Shown one piece after another: positions 8,231 through 17,619 of a stretch of 64,000 nt of DNA (position 1 is its first letter; each line of letters begins with the position of its first letter). The notes under the pieces are model-generated. The model did not search any database. It was not told where the DNA came from and worked only from the letters and a program-made list of their open reading frames with translations. The DNA comes from Endozoicomonas_A sp049275935 (GTDB lineage: Bacteria; Pseudomonadota; Gammaproteobacteria; Pseudomonadales; Endozoicomonadaceae). The translations under genes were made by a program, and so were the position numbers. The stretch lies in NCBI RefSeq assembly GCF_049275935.1, contig NZ_CP184830.1:4030001-4094000 (forward strand), in the 5' to 3' direction.

Positions 8231-10271
8231 TTTCGTTTTCCTTTGTACCCTTGCTCAAGGCTTCCTGAAAACTCATGAGTGAAGAACCAGCGTCCACTCG
8301 GTCGCCTTCCTTGTAAAAGATCGACTCAATCATTCCGCCGCAGGGAGCATGAATGGTATGTTCCATTTTCATGGCTTCCATAACCATTAAAGGGGCTCCG
8401 GCATTGACCTGCTGTCCCTCTGAGACCATGACAGAGCTGACGGTTCCGTTCATTGGTGCTGACATGGCTTCAGAATCATCGTGAGCGGTCAGGCATTGTC
8501 CTGAAAGACACAGCTCGACACTGAAGTGCGGGAAGAATATTTTCAGTCTGGCTTCCGGTAGGGGAAGCACACGACATTGTGATGTTAATTGTGTCGAAGA
8601 GAACTCTGTGTGATCGCCAATCAACAGTTGTCCCGACAAACAACCAGACTCTGCCTCATACCAGTGGATATCAGCCTGACAATAGCCATCAGGCAGACTC
8701 ACCCTGAATCCTTCAGACACTTTTTCCAGTGAAATCAGATAGGGTTGTTGGTTCAGAAAGAGAGTCATTAGAGACGGTGCTGAAGCAGCCGGTAACGACC
8801 CCTCGTATTGAGATTGATGGAATTGATAAAGGGCTCCTGCAATCAACGACATTCTTAGTTGATCATGATCCAGCTCTATCTGAGGTGGATGTTGATCAAT
8901 AAAATGTGTGGATAATCCAGCTTCTCTGAAAGCGGGCTCATTGATCAGATGCAGCAGAAAATCACGGTTATCACTTAAGCCAGCCTGTTGATAGTCAGAC
9001 AAAGCCCGGGACATTTTATCAATAGCAGATTCACGATTTTCAGCCCAGACTACCAGTTTTGCCAGCATCGGATCATAGTGACTGGAAATATATTCTCCCT
9101 GTCGTATACCTGTATCGATGCGGACGTGATCTACTGCCTGAGGCCATTGCAAGTTCATGATTTTCCCTGAAGAGGGTAAAAAATCATGATCGGGGCTTTC
9201 GGCATAAATGCGAGCTTCAAAGGCATGACCATGACATTGCAGCTGATCCTGAGTCAGAGGTAAGGATGCACCTGCGGCAATAGCCAGTTGCCATTCAACC
9301 AGATCCTGTCCGGTAATTGCCTCAGTGACCGGATGCTCGACCTGAAGTCGTGTATTCATTTCCATAAAGTAGAAACGTTCACCGTCGACCAGGAACTCAA
9401 CCGTACCGGCTCCGCGATACTGTATCGCCTTACCCGCTGAGACTGCTGCCTCTCCCATACTTTTTCGCATGGCATCGGAAAGATCAGGTGCGGGGGCTTC
9501 TTCGATGACTTTCTGATGACGTCGCTGCAAGGAGCAGTCACGATCGAAGAGATAAACACCTTCATTGTTATGATCGAAAAAGATCTGAACTTCTACATGG
9601 CGAGGTTGGGTGATATACGACTCCAGAAGTAAGTGGTCATCGGCAAAACTTTTCAGGGCCTCTCTTCGGGCCGCCTGAAGGCCTTCCTGTAACTGGTCGT
9701 GATGCTCAATAATTCTCATGCCCTTGCCGCCGCCACCCAGGGCGGCTTTGACCATCAGGGGGTAACCGATGCGCTCCGCCTCCAGGTTCAGGGTTTCATC
9801 AGACTGATCGTAACCGTGGTAACCGGGACAAATAGGAACACCGGCTTTTTCCATCAGGGTTTTGGCTTCACTTTTTGAACCCATTGCTCTGATGGCTTCG
9901 TGCCCGGGTCCAATGAAGTGAATACCGGCGTCATGACAGGCGAGGGCAAAGTCGGCATTCTCAGACAGAAACCCATAGCCGGGATGTACTGCCTGGGCAC
10001 CGGATTGTTTTGCTACTTCAATCAGTTTGTCGCTGCACAGGTAGCTTTTCTGTGCAGGTGAAGGGCCAATATAATAAGCCTCATCGGCCAGGGTTTTGTG
10101 AAGGGCCTGGTAATCCGCATCAGAGTAGACTGCGACTGTTCTGACTCCCAGTTTTCTGGCGGTTCTTATTACCCTGCAGGCGATTTCACCCCGGTTGGCA
10201 ATGAGGATTTTATGGAAATGCTTTACATTCTGGAGACTGTTGTCCGAGTTCATGGCTGTGTTCTTGCTCAT
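8220..10271 (-). CDS. liuD: Methylcrotonoyl-CoA carboxylase alpha (biotin) subunit
   Basis: Biotin-dependent carboxylase subunit carrying biotin carboxylase and biotinyl domains on one chain. Near the N-terminus: KILIANRGEIACRVIRTARK, then the ATP-grasp loop MVKAALGGGGKGMRI, then RDCSLQRRHQKVIEEAPAP and MNTRLQVEHPVTE. The biotin acceptor is in VMEAMKMEHTIHAP near the C-terminus. It forms methylcrotonoyl-CoA carboxylase with liuB. I chose ATG 10271, since it overlaps the liuC stop as ATGA and has GGAG 6 nt before it. An ATG at 10283 is also possible and adds four residues. Confidence 0.96.
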   Translation of the reverse strand: MSKNTAMNSDNSLQNVKHFHKILIANRGEIACRVIRTARKLGVRTVAVYSDADYQALHKTLADEAYYIGPSPAQKSYLCSDKLIEVAKQSGAQAVHPGYGFLSENADFALACHDAGIHFIGPGHEAIRAMGSKSEAKTLMEKAGVPICPGYHGYDQSDETLNLEAERIGYPLMVKAALGGGGKGMRIIEHHDQLQEGLQAARREALKSFADDHLLLESYITQPRHVEVQIFFDHNNEGVYLFDRDCSLQRRHQKVIEEAPAPDLSDAMRKSMGEAAVSAGKAIQYRGAGTVEFLVDGERFYFMEMNTRLQVEHPVTEAITGQDLVEWQLAIAAGASLPLTQDQLQCHGHAFEARIYAESPDHDFLPSSGKIMNLQWPQAVDHVRIDTGIRQGEYISSHYDPMLAKLVVWAENRESAIDKMSRALSDYQQAGLSDNRDFLLHLINEPAFREAGLSTHFIDQHPPQIELDHDQLRMSLIAGALYQFHQSQYEGSLPAASAPSLMTLFLNQQPYLISLEKVSEGFRVSLPDGYCQADIHWYEAESGCLSGQLLIGDHTEFSSTQLTSQCRVLPLPEARLKIFFPHFSVELCLSGQCLTAHDDSEAMSAPMNGTVSSVMVSEGQQVNAGAPLMVMEAMKMEHTIHAPCGGMIESIFYKEGDRVDAGSSLMSFQEALSKGTKENENAA

Positions 10272-11053
10272 GGCTGTCTCCATGAAGGTTTGCGTTTTTC
10301 AAGGAATGATGCCAGACCTTCCTGACCTTCCGGAGAAACTCTGATCCGGGCTATCTCCCGGCAAGCCAGTTCAACAAATTCATCATCAATGGGCCTGTTA
10401 TGAACACTGTGCAGCATGCTTTTTGCCAGTCGGGTCGCTGCCGGAGCATTCCCCAGAAGCTGTTGGGTCAGTTCATCGGCTTTGGCATCAAGTTCTGATT
10501 CAGGCGCCAGTTCATGCAGCAATTCCAACTCAAGTGCTTTTTCTCCGGAAAAGACTTCCGCACTGAGGAAGTAACGACGAGCTTGACGGGTGCCAATGGC
10601 CTGGACAACGTATGCGCTGATGACGGCTGGAATCAGGCCAATCCTGACCTCACTCAGGCTGAATCGGGTGTTGTCAGCGCCAACTGCGATATCACAGGCA
10701 CAAATCAGTCCTATGGCACCACCGAATGCAGCACCCTGAACCACCGCCATAGTTGGTGCAGGAAAGTGATTCAGGGTGTAGAGCAGTTCTGATAGTGTGC
10801 GTGCGTCGTCGTAGTTTTCCTGCTCACTGAGATGAATGGCGTTCTTCATCCAGTTAAGGTCACCTCCGGCAGAAAAATGTTTGCCGGAGCCCCTCAGTTG
10901 CAGGAGTCGAGTCTCTTCGCCAGACAGCTGTTTCAGGGCATCAATCAGTTCGCTGATCAGTTCGGCATTAAAGGCATTACCCACTTCCGGACGATTCATG
11001 GTAATGGTGGCAACACCATTGCCGCTGGTTTCGATAATGAGAGAGTTGCTCAT
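10268..11053 (-). CDS. liuC: Methylglutaconyl-CoA hydratase (crotonase family)
   Basis: Enoyl-CoA hydratase/isomerase-fold protein that hydrates 3-methylglutaconyl-CoA to HMG-CoA in leucine breakdown; the specific role is inferred from operon position. Visible motifs: TITMNRPEVGNAFNAELI, the oxyanion-hole segment GKHFSAGGDLNWMK, and VQGAAFGGAIGLICACDIAV. ATG 11053 has AGGGAAG about 7 nt upstream. An alternative GTG at 11074 would overlap the liuB stop and add seven residues. It is tightly packed between liuB and liuD. Confidence 0.93.
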   Translation of the reverse strand: MSNSLIIETSGNGVATITMNRPEVGNAFNAELISELIDALKQLSGEETRLLQLRGSGKHFSAGGDLNWMKNAIHLSEQENYDDARTLSELLYTLNHFPAPTMAVVQGAAFGGAIGLICACDIAVGADNTRFSLSEVRIGLIPAVISAYVVQAIGTRQARRYFLSAEVFSGEKALELELLHELAPESELDAKADELTQQLLGNAPAATRLAKSMLHSVHNRPIDDEFVELACREIARIRVSPEGQEGLASFLEKRKPSWRQP

Positions 11054-11070
11054 GGTATTACTTCCCTGGC

Positions 11071-12678
11071 TCACATTCTGAACACGCCGAAGCGAGTCTC
11101 TTCAATGGGCGCATTGAGGGTTGCAGAAAGGCTCTGTCCCAGAATGTCACGGGTATTGACGGGGTCAATAATGCCGTCGTCCCAGAGCCGGGCACTGGCA
11201 TAAATCGGGTTGCCCTTTTGGTCATAGGTTTCGATGACCGGTGTTTTTATGGCGGCCTCTTCGTCAGCAGAAAGAGTTTTTCCTTTTCGGGCCAGGCTGT
11301 CTTTTTTAACCTGGGCCAGAACTTCGGCGGCCTGTTCACCGCCCATGACCGAAATTCTTGCATTGGGCCAGGTCCATAGAAATCTTGGATCATAAGCCCG
11401 GCCACACATACCGTAGTTGCCAGCACCAAAACTGCCGCCAATGATGACGGTGAGCTTTGGCACGGTTGCACAGGCTACTGCATTCACCATTTTGGCGCCG
11501 TCTTTCGCTATGCCTCCAGCTTCATATTTTGAACCCACCATAAAGCCTGTGATGTTTTGCAGGAAAATCAAAGGTATACGTCTTTGACAGCATAATTCAA
11601 TAAAGTGAGCCCCTTTTTGGGCTGATTCCGAGAAAAGAACACCGTTGTTAGCCAAAATACCGACCGGGTGACCATGAATTCTGGCAAAGCCGCAGACCAG
11701 AGTGTTGCCATAGCGGGCCTTGAATTCATCAAATTCGGAGCCATCGACGATTCGGGCAATGACTTCTCGAACGTCATAATTCTGTTTCAGATCAGAAGGG
11801 ATAAGGCCATAGAGCTCGCCAGGATCATAGACTGGAGGAACAGGCTTTTCTAATGCAACGGAGTGTTTTTTCTTTTTGTTCAATCTGCCAATGGCGTGTC
11901 TCACAAGTTCAAGCGCATGGGCATCATTTTCGGCCATGTGGTCAGCCACCCCGGATTGTTCACAATGAACTCTGGCTCCACCCAGTTCTTCTGCCGTGAC
12001 CTCTTCACCGGTAGCGGCTTTGACCAGCGGTGGTCCTGCCAGAAAAATGGTGCCCTGATTTCTGACGATAATGGTTTCGTCTGCCATAGCCGGCACATAG
12101 GCTCCTCCCGCCGTACAGGAGCCCATAACCGCTGCAATCTGGGGGATTCCTTTGGCAGACATATTGGCCTGGTTAAAGAAGATGCGACCGAAGTGTTCTC
12201 TGTCTGGAAATACTTCATCCTGATAGGGAAGGTTGGCCCCTCCGGAATCCACCAGGTAAATGCAGGGAAGATGATTTTGTTCAGCTATGGTTTGGGCGCG
12301 CAGGTGCTTTTTTACTGTAAGCGGGAAGTAGCTGCCGCCTTTCACAGTAGCATCGTTGGCCAGGATCATACATTCGATGCCAGCAACAAAACCTATACCT
12401 GCAACAACACCGGCGCAGGGAGCGTCATTATCATAGATGTCTGTGGCAGCAAAACGGCCTATTTCAAGAAAGGGAGAATTGGGATCAAGCAACTGGGCAA
12501 TACGATCCCTGGCTAATAGTTTACCTCGGGCAATATGGTTTTCTCTGGATCTTTGACTGCCGCCCCGGGCAATGGTCTCAAAGCGTGTATTGATCTGGTC
12601 TACCAGGGCCTGCATATGTCGCCGGTTCTTGTGGAATTCGGGACTGTCGGGTGCCACTTTTGAAGATAATACGGGCAT
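11071..12678 (-). CDS. liuB: Methylcrotonoyl-CoA carboxylase beta subunit
   Basis: Carboxyltransferase subunit of 535 residues that moves the carboxyl group from biotin to 3-methylcrotonoyl-CoA, partnering liuD. Motifs: an N-terminal crotonase-type half with CIYLVDSGGANLPYQDEVFP and GSCTAGGAYVPAMADE, and a C-terminal half with FLQNITGFMVGSKYEAGGIA and IIGGSFGAGNYGMCGRAYDP, typical of acyl-CoA carboxylase beta chains. AGAGGCG precedes the ATG. The 160-bp gap to liuA is the largest within the operon and could hold an internal promoter. Confidence 0.96.
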   Translation of the reverse strand: MPVLSSKVAPDSPEFHKNRRHMQALVDQINTRFETIARGGSQRSRENHIARGKLLARDRIAQLLDPNSPFLEIGRFAATDIYDNDAPCAGVVAGIGFVAGIECMILANDATVKGGSYFPLTVKKHLRAQTIAEQNHLPCIYLVDSGGANLPYQDEVFPDREHFGRIFFNQANMSAKGIPQIAAVMGSCTAGGAYVPAMADETIIVRNQGTIFLAGPPLVKAATGEEVTAEELGGARVHCEQSGVADHMAENDAHALELVRHAIGRLNKKKKHSVALEKPVPPVYDPGELYGLIPSDLKQNYDVREVIARIVDGSEFDEFKARYGNTLVCGFARIHGHPVGILANNGVLFSESAQKGAHFIELCCQRRIPLIFLQNITGFMVGSKYEAGGIAKDGAKMVNAVACATVPKLTVIIGGSFGAGNYGMCGRAYDPRFLWTWPNARISVMGGEQAAEVLAQVKKDSLARKGKTLSADEEAAIKTPVIETYDQKGNPIYASARLWDDGIIDPVNTRDILGQSLSATLNAPIEETRFGVFRM

Positions 12679-12839
12679 ATTGATCGCCTCTGATGAAGCC
12701 GTTTCGTTTGCACATAGTCTTGCAGCGTTGCGATAGAGGTCAGATCACATCCAGCATGCCAAGGCCATGGCTGTTTGAGAGCTTATTATTCTTGTTATGG
12801 CAGCATGGTTCCCTGAAGGGGCAATACTGCGTGTCGCTG

Positions 12840-14012
12840 TTAGCATGACTCCTGGAACAGCTCCCTGCCAATCAGCATACGACGGATTTCTGATGTACCA
12901 GCACCTATCTCATAAAGTTTGGCGTCTCTGAGCAGGCGACCTGTCGGGTATTCATTGATGTAGCCATTGCCTCCCAGAATCTGAATGGCGTCCAGTGCCA
13001 TCTGAGTAGCTCGCTCAGCACAATAAAGAATGACACCGGCTGCGTCTTTTCGGGTACTTTCACCACGATCGCAGGCTGCTGCAACCGCATAAAGGTAAGC
13101 TTTACTGGCATTCATCTGGCTGTACATGTCAGCCACTTTGCTCTGAATCAACTGAAATTCACCAATGGATTTGCCAAACTGTTTACGATCGTGGATGTAG
13201 GGGATCACGATATCCATACAGGCTTGCATAATGCCGGTCGGGCCACCGGACAGAACGACCCTTTCATAGTCCAGACCACTCATGAGTACAGCTACCCCTT
13301 CATTGACGTTGCCCAGTACATTTTCTGCAGGCACTTCGCAATCTTCAAACACCAGCTCACAGGTGTTCGAGCCTCTCATGCCCAGTTTGTCCAGTTTTTG
13401 AGCGCGAGAGAAACCCCTGGAGTCTCGTTCAACGATGAATGCGGTGATTCCCCGGGAGCCTTTTCCGGGTTCGGTTTTGGCATAAATGATGTAGGTGTGG
13501 GCATCAGGGCCATTGGTGATCCACATTTTATTGCCATTCAGAATATATCTGTCGCCTTTTTTTTCGGCTTTCAGTTTCATACTGATAACATCAGACCCTG
13601 CGTTGGGCTCGCTCATGGCCAGCGCGCCGATGTGCTCACCACTAATCAACTTGGGAAGGTATTTCCGCTTCTGTTCTAAGTTGCCGTTGCAACTGATCTG
13701 GTTTACGCACAGATTGGAGTGTGCGCCATAACTGAGTGCAACGGAGGCGGAAGCGCGGCTGATCTCTTCCATAGCGATGACATGCGCGAGATAACCCATG
13801 CCAGAACCGCCAAACTCTTCTTCTGCTGTTATACCGAGCAAACCCATCTCTCCGAACTTCTGCCAGAGGTTCATGGGGAACTGGTTGCTCCTGTCGATTT
13901 CCTGTGCAAGCGGAGCAATTTCATGATCGCAAAACTGCCTGACCTGCTCTCTCAGCAGATCATTGGTTTCACCCAGATTGAAGTTGAATGTCAGGTAACT
14001 CATTGAAAGCAT
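12840..14012 (-). CDS. liuA: Isovaleryl-CoA dehydrogenase
   Basis: FAD-dependent acyl-CoA dehydrogenase of 390 residues; it oxidises isovaleryl-CoA to 3-methylcrotonyl-CoA and feeds electrons to ETF. AMSEPNAGSDVISMKLKAEK and KMWITNGPDAHTYIIYAKT are the flavin/substrate signatures. The Glu in GLDYERVVLSGGPTGIMQ sits where isovaleryl-CoA dehydrogenases place their catalytic base, which separates them from other acyl-CoA dehydrogenases. The C-terminus has LGGNGYINEYPTGRLLRDAK. It is the first gene of the leucine operon. No MerR-type LiuR gene lies next to it. ATGs at 14012 and 14003 are both possible starts. Confidence 0.95.
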   Translation of the reverse strand: MLSMSYLTFNFNLGETNDLLREQVRQFCDHEIAPLAQEIDRSNQFPMNLWQKFGEMGLLGITAEEEFGGSGMGYLAHVIAMEEISRASASVALSYGAHSNLCVNQISCNGNLEQKRKYLPKLISGEHIGALAMSEPNAGSDVISMKLKAEKKGDRYILNGNKMWITNGPDAHTYIIYAKTEPGKGSRGITAFIVERDSRGFSRAQKLDKLGMRGSNTCELVFEDCEVPAENVLGNVNEGVAVLMSGLDYERVVLSGGPTGIMQACMDIVIPYIHDRKQFGKSIGEFQLIQSKVADMYSQMNASKAYLYAVAAACDRGESTRKDAAGVILYCAERATQMALDAIQILGGNGYINEYPTGRLLRDAKLYEIGAGTSEIRRMLIGRELFQESC

Positions 14013-14278
14013 CTTTGTTTAAATTGTTCTTAGACTATAGGCATTGATTGGCTAAAGCATTTCAATTTGTGGCTACAGTCCCGAAGATCTTTCTGTACAT
14101 CCATCTAAACGTCAGTTATCGGATAAATAACTTCAGAATATAATCTTAGTGTTCCACTTCTTGGAGTCAACGTAAATGCTTATTGTTGAAAGTTGAATAC
14201 AGGGATTAAGGTGGGACCCGGATTTTTTGCCCATTCCAGCAGACGTTCTTATGTCCACCCATTTTGCTTGCAATGTCC

Positions 14279-15967
14279 TTAAGGCACATGTAATTGGTCT
14301 TTCCTTTGCAGTTCAGTGATTCTCAGCTGATGAGATGCATTGATGGTCAACACATGTCGGCCATCGCTGCTGATGGTGGCTAACACGATCCTCGACTTGC
14401 GCCGAATAGTGGCTTTTTTGACCCAGGACCCATCGCCTCCGAGACCATAAATTTGAGCCTCTTTGTCTTTGTTGGCGATCGTCAATACATGGCAACCATC
14501 GGCACTAAAGGTGGCTGATCGGACCCAGCCCTTGTGGGTAATGGTGGTTTTTTTTACCCATGATCCGGGCGCCTTCTGGCCATAGATTGTCGCCGTGTGA
14601 TCATCACTGGCGGTCACTAGATGACGGCCATCGGCGCTGAAGTCAGCTGATGTGACTGCCCCCTGTTGTTCAATGGTGGCTTCTTCTTCCCATGATCCGG
14701 GCGCCTTCCGGACATAGATTTTCGCCTTGCGATCAGCGCTGGCAGTCACCACACGGTTGCTATCGCTACTGAAGTTGGCTGAGTAGACCTTATCACGATG
14801 AGAAATCGTGGTTATTGCTTTCCATGATCCATCGTCCAGCAGGTCATAGATTTTTGCCGTACCATCCACGCTGGCGGTTGCCAGATGGTGGCCATCCGTG
14901 CTGAAGGTGGCAGAGCGGACATTATCCTCATGGTGAATGGCGGTTTTTACTTTCCATGATCCATCCTCTTCCTGACCATAGATTGTTATGGTGTTATCTG
15001 AATCGATAACTAACAGATGTCCGCCATCGAAGCTTAAACTGGCTGACACGATCGAACCATTATGGTTAATAGTGGCTTTTTGTTCCCAGGATCCATAGGT
15101 CTCCTGTCCATTGATTTTCACCACTCCATCCGAACTGGCGGTCATTACAAGGTGATCATCGGCGCTGAAGGTGGCAGAGAGGACAACACCTTTATGGCGA
15201 ATAGTGACTATTTCTTGCCATGATCCATCGTCACCCTGACCACAGATTTTCGCTTTGCCATCATGAATACCGGCGCTCACCACATGACGACTATCGTGAC
15301 TGAAGATGGCGAATCTGAGCCAGCAGTCATGGGGGATTTTGGCTTCTTGTACCCATGACCCATTGATCTTCTGGCCATAGATTATCGCCTTTTTATCCAT
15401 ACCGGTGCTCACCAGATGGTAGCCATCGGCGCTGAAGGTAGCCTTGCAGATTGTATTACTATGGCTAAATTTGTTTTTTTCCACTAATTCAAATTTTTCA
15501 CATTGAGACATCAGTTTACTGTTGGTGAAAAGAAGGTCGGCAGGAAAATGAGTCATATTTCGTTGTTCTATAAGTGACTTGATGGTGTCCTCATATGCGA
15601 ACGGCTGCAGCCAATGACGGAGTTTTTCCTCATCTTTTTTTGTCGTAGCAATGGTATTGAGTTGATATTGGTGTGGTGAAGGAAACCGGCGATACCAGGC
15701 TCTTTCCACAGTCTTATTTGTTTTAATAAATGTGTGAAAATGTTTGCATACCATTGCTAAACCGGTGACCTCTCGAAAATTTAAATGGCCAATAATCATC
15801 AATGTTGGTATGCGGGGCAAACTGAGGAATAAAGATTCATTTTTGTCACACACAGTGACGTTCCTACCTGCACTTATACCCCTTGGCGCTTCCTCTGATC
15901 GGGATTGCTTAAGTGTATGTGAGAGTGAATCGTTAATGCTGGGATTTCTTTCTACAGGGGAAAACAT
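14279..15967 (-). CDS. F-box-like protein with nine WD40-type repeats
   Basis: A 562-residue eukaryotic-like protein. Residues about 45-95 look like an F-box: LSLPRIPTLMIIGHLNFREV followed by TGLAMVCKHFHTFIKTNK and a W near the end. From about residue 180 come nine repeats of about 41 residues, each with an SATFSADGxHLVTAS core, a GH-like His at its start (HKGWVRSATFS, HRDKVYSANFS) and an IYGQ end in place of the usual WD. F-box plus WD40 is the layout of substrate receptors of eukaryotic SCF ubiquitin ligases, so a role in host ubiquitin hijacking is inferred. There is no signal peptide. A sigma-E-like promoter lies 67 nt upstream. Confidence 0.85.
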   Translation of the reverse strand: MFSPVERNPSINDSLSHTLKQSRSEEAPRGISAGRNVTVCDKNESLFLSLPRIPTLMIIGHLNFREVTGLAMVCKHFHTFIKTNKTVERAWYRRFPSPHQYQLNTIATTKKDEEKLRHWLQPFAYEDTIKSLIEQRNMTHFPADLLFTNSKLMSQCEKFELVEKNKFSHSNTICKATFSADGYHLVSTGMDKKAIIYGQKINGSWVQEAKIPHDCWLRFAIFSHDSRHVVSAGIHDGKAKICGQGDDGSWQEIVTIRHKGVVLSATFSADDHLVMTASSDGVVKINGQETYGSWEQKATINHNGSIVSASLSFDGGHLLVIDSDNTITIYGQEEDGSWKVKTAIHHEDNVRSATFSTDGHHLATASVDGTAKIYDLLDDGSWKAITTISHRDKVYSANFSSDSNRVVTASADRKAKIYVRKAPGSWEEEATIEQQGAVTSADFSADGRHLVTASDDHTATIYGQKAPGSWVKKTTITHKGWVRSATFSADGCHVLTIANKDKEAQIYGLGGDGSWVKKATIRRKSRIVLATISSDGRHVLTINASHQLRITELQRKDQLHVP

Positions 15968-16034
15968 GTCTGGTTACTCCGCAGTCAGTTTGTATTCTCT
16001 CCTTGAGAGGCTTTTCAAAATTGATTAATGAAGG

Positions 16035-16061
16035 TTGGAAACGGTTTTAGAATGAAAGTTC
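16035..16061 (-). promoter_or_regulatory. Sigma-E (RpoE/AlgU)-like promoter of the F-box/WD40 gene
   Basis: On the minus strand, TGAACTT (-35; GAACTT at 16061-16056) is followed after 16 nt by TCCAA (16039-16035). This fits the AlgU/RpoE consensus GAACTT-N16-TCNAA. The -10 lies 67 nt before the ATG, like the 65-83 nt of the matching promoters in the downstream array. It is weaker than those because the rest of the leader is not conserved. Confidence 0.55.
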
Positions 16062-16541
16062 ATAACATTAAGGTAAGTGAAGCTAACTAAATTGCGAATA
16101 AGTCCCTCTAATCTACAATAATCTCTTCCAAACCAGGGAGCTGGCTTGGCTGTCCTTCACCCTGCCCATAGCATTCAGGAGAACACAGGCTGACAAGGAA
16201 CACCCTCTTCGGGACAGGGAGAATGGAAGCCATTTTTTAACCGGTGCAGCGGAATTAAGACTTCAGCTCTCACTGGGGTTCGCCCTCAAAGACTACAGGT
16301 GTTAAGCTTGCGTTCAATTTAAGAAGCTTTAAATACTGCTATTAAACGGCATTGAACAGGAAGTGCTGCCAGTGTCTCATCATTGAGAACGGCAAAAGGG
16401 TTTTATGATCGGCATTTCTCTGCCAGACAACGTAGGCGGTCTACGACAGCGGGCAGCCTTTATAACTGAGTTGGCTCGTTCTTTTTGAATGATATTAAAG
16501 TGAGTAATTAAGCTAGATAGCTTAACCTTTGTGGCAACACT
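16062..16541. other. Intergenic region, no gene recognised
   Basis: This spans 480 bp between the divergent F-box/WD40 gene and the TetR gene. Frames are short and shadow-like. A small inverted repeat CGTAG-4nt-CTACG lies near 16431. No RNA gene or insertion-sequence end could be supported. Confidence 0.4.
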
Positions 16542-17204
16542 ATGAATGCAATTATACGTCTGACAGACGCTAAGGAAGCACTGATAAGAGCAGCGGAAAA
16601 GCTGATAGCCGAAAGAGGGCTCGATGCTGTTTCGGATCGTGAAATAGCCAGAGCTGCAGGACAGAAGAATAACTCTGCTGTTCAGTACCATTTTGGTGAC
16701 CGGGCCGGATTGATTAATGCAATTCTGGATTTCCGGATGATCCCTCTCAACCAAAAACGTCACGAGATGCTGGATGAACTCCTTAACCGCAAGGAACCTC
16801 CAACAACCAGAGATTTAGTTAAGGTTCTATTGCTTCCCTACATGGAAAACCTTACAGGCTCAAGAGAAGATAGCTCCTATACCAGTCTGGTCAGTCAGCT
16901 GTTCCAGCGTGGCAATCAACAGATCGTTGCCATGGATACCCCCAGAAGCAGCTCTCTGGTTCGTATGACTGAAGCATTTGCTACCACCTTGCCACACTTG
17001 AGTGTCAAAGAGCGCCATGCCCGGCTCACTTTCCTGGGTTCCATGGTCGTTCACACGGTAGCTCGCTGGGATCAGCAGTGCCGTCTGGACCCTGAGACCT
17101 GGACACCGGAACATATTGTTCAGCAGACCCGGTTCCTCATTGAGTTTCTGGCAGGCGGGATGGATCAGGATGCTCTGCAGAGAGAGCCGAAATCAAGGCT
17201 CTGA
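16542..17204 (+). CDS. TetR/AcrR-family transcriptional regulator
   Basis: A 220-residue one-domain regulator. The N-terminal helix-turn-helix is AKEALIRAAEKLIAERGLDA then VSDREIARAAGQKNNSAVQY and HFGDRAGLINAIL, the classic TetR pattern over residues 9-65. The C-terminal ligand/dimerisation part is unassigned. TetR-type LiuQ proteins control leucine-degradation operons in some bacteria and no LiuR is present here. However, the F-box gene separates it from liuA, so that link is only a possibility. Confidence 0.9.
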   Translation: MNAIIRLTDAKEALIRAAEKLIAERGLDAVSDREIARAAGQKNNSAVQYHFGDRAGLINAILDFRMIPLNQKRHEMLDELLNRKEPPTTRDLVKVLLLPYMENLTGSREDSSYTSLVSQLFQRGNQQIVAMDTPRSSSLVRMTEAFATTLPHLSVKERHARLTFLGSMVVHTVARWDQQCRLDPETWTPEHIVQQTRFLIEFLAGGMDQDALQREPKSRL

Positions 17205-17262
17205 GTTTCCCGTTTGGAAAGATGCTTCCTCAGAAGTTAAACAGGATTTTTCAAACTAAAAA

Positions 17263-17319
17263 TGAATGTATATAAGTTCATAATGTGAACCTATGTCATA
17301 GTGAATGTATATGCATTCA
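17263..17319 (+). promoter_or_regulatory. Twin palindromic operator of the XRE gene
   Basis: TGAATGTATATGCATTCA at 17302-17319 is almost a perfect palindrome. An imperfect copy, TGAATGTATATAAGTTCA, lies at 17263-17280, and between them GTTCATAATGTGAAC (17276-17290) is itself palindromic. The pair is centred 39 bp apart (nearly four helical turns) and ends 6 nt before the XRE start codon, which suggests autorepression. Confidence 0.7.
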
Positions 17320-17325
17320 TAATTG

Positions 17326-17619
17326 ATGAAAATGAATACTATTGGACAGCAATGTCGAGATCGCCGAAAAGCCAGGGATTGGAATCAGACCGAGGCTGCT
17401 AAACAGGCTAAAACCACCCGAAGTGTTATCTCAGCCATAGAAAACGATCGATATCGGGGAGCTTTGTGGGCTCTGAACAATTATCTTGGGTTGCTGGGCC
17501 TGGAGCTGACGGTTAAAGATGCTGAAAGACCCACATGGGATGATCTTGATGAGTTATTTAAATATGAATATTTCAGATCAAGACAAACTGGTGAGATTTG
17601 GCAAAGGTATTGGTGTTAA
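17326..17619 (+). CDS. XRE-family helix-turn-helix protein (HipB-like)
   Basis: Small DNA-binding protein of about 97 residues. DRRKARDWNQTEAAKQAKTT then RSVISAIENDRYRGALWALN is an XRE helix-turn-helix, and LLGLELTVKDAERPTWDDLD resembles the C-terminal tail of HipB-like antitoxins. The ATGs at 17326 and 17332 are in frame. There is no Shine-Dalgarno because the operator occupies that position, so the mRNA may be leaderless. Its 3' end overlaps the next ORF by 56 nt. Codons after RPTWDDLDELF do not resemble the family and may be post-frameshift sequence. Confidence 0.7.
   Translation: MKMNTIGQQCRDRRKARDWNQTEAAKQAKTTRSVISAIENDRYRGALWALNNYLGLLGLELTVKDAERPTWDDLDELFKYEYFRSRQTGEIWQRYWC

Noticed and set aside
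11863..12516. A 217-residue plus-strand ORF
   Set aside because: It is antisense to liuB, with composition rich in Cys and Gly arising from the opposite codons.
16380..16763. A 127-residue minus-strand ORF spanning the TetR start
   Set aside because: More than half is antisense to the TetR helix-turn-helix and the rest is intergenic; no support.
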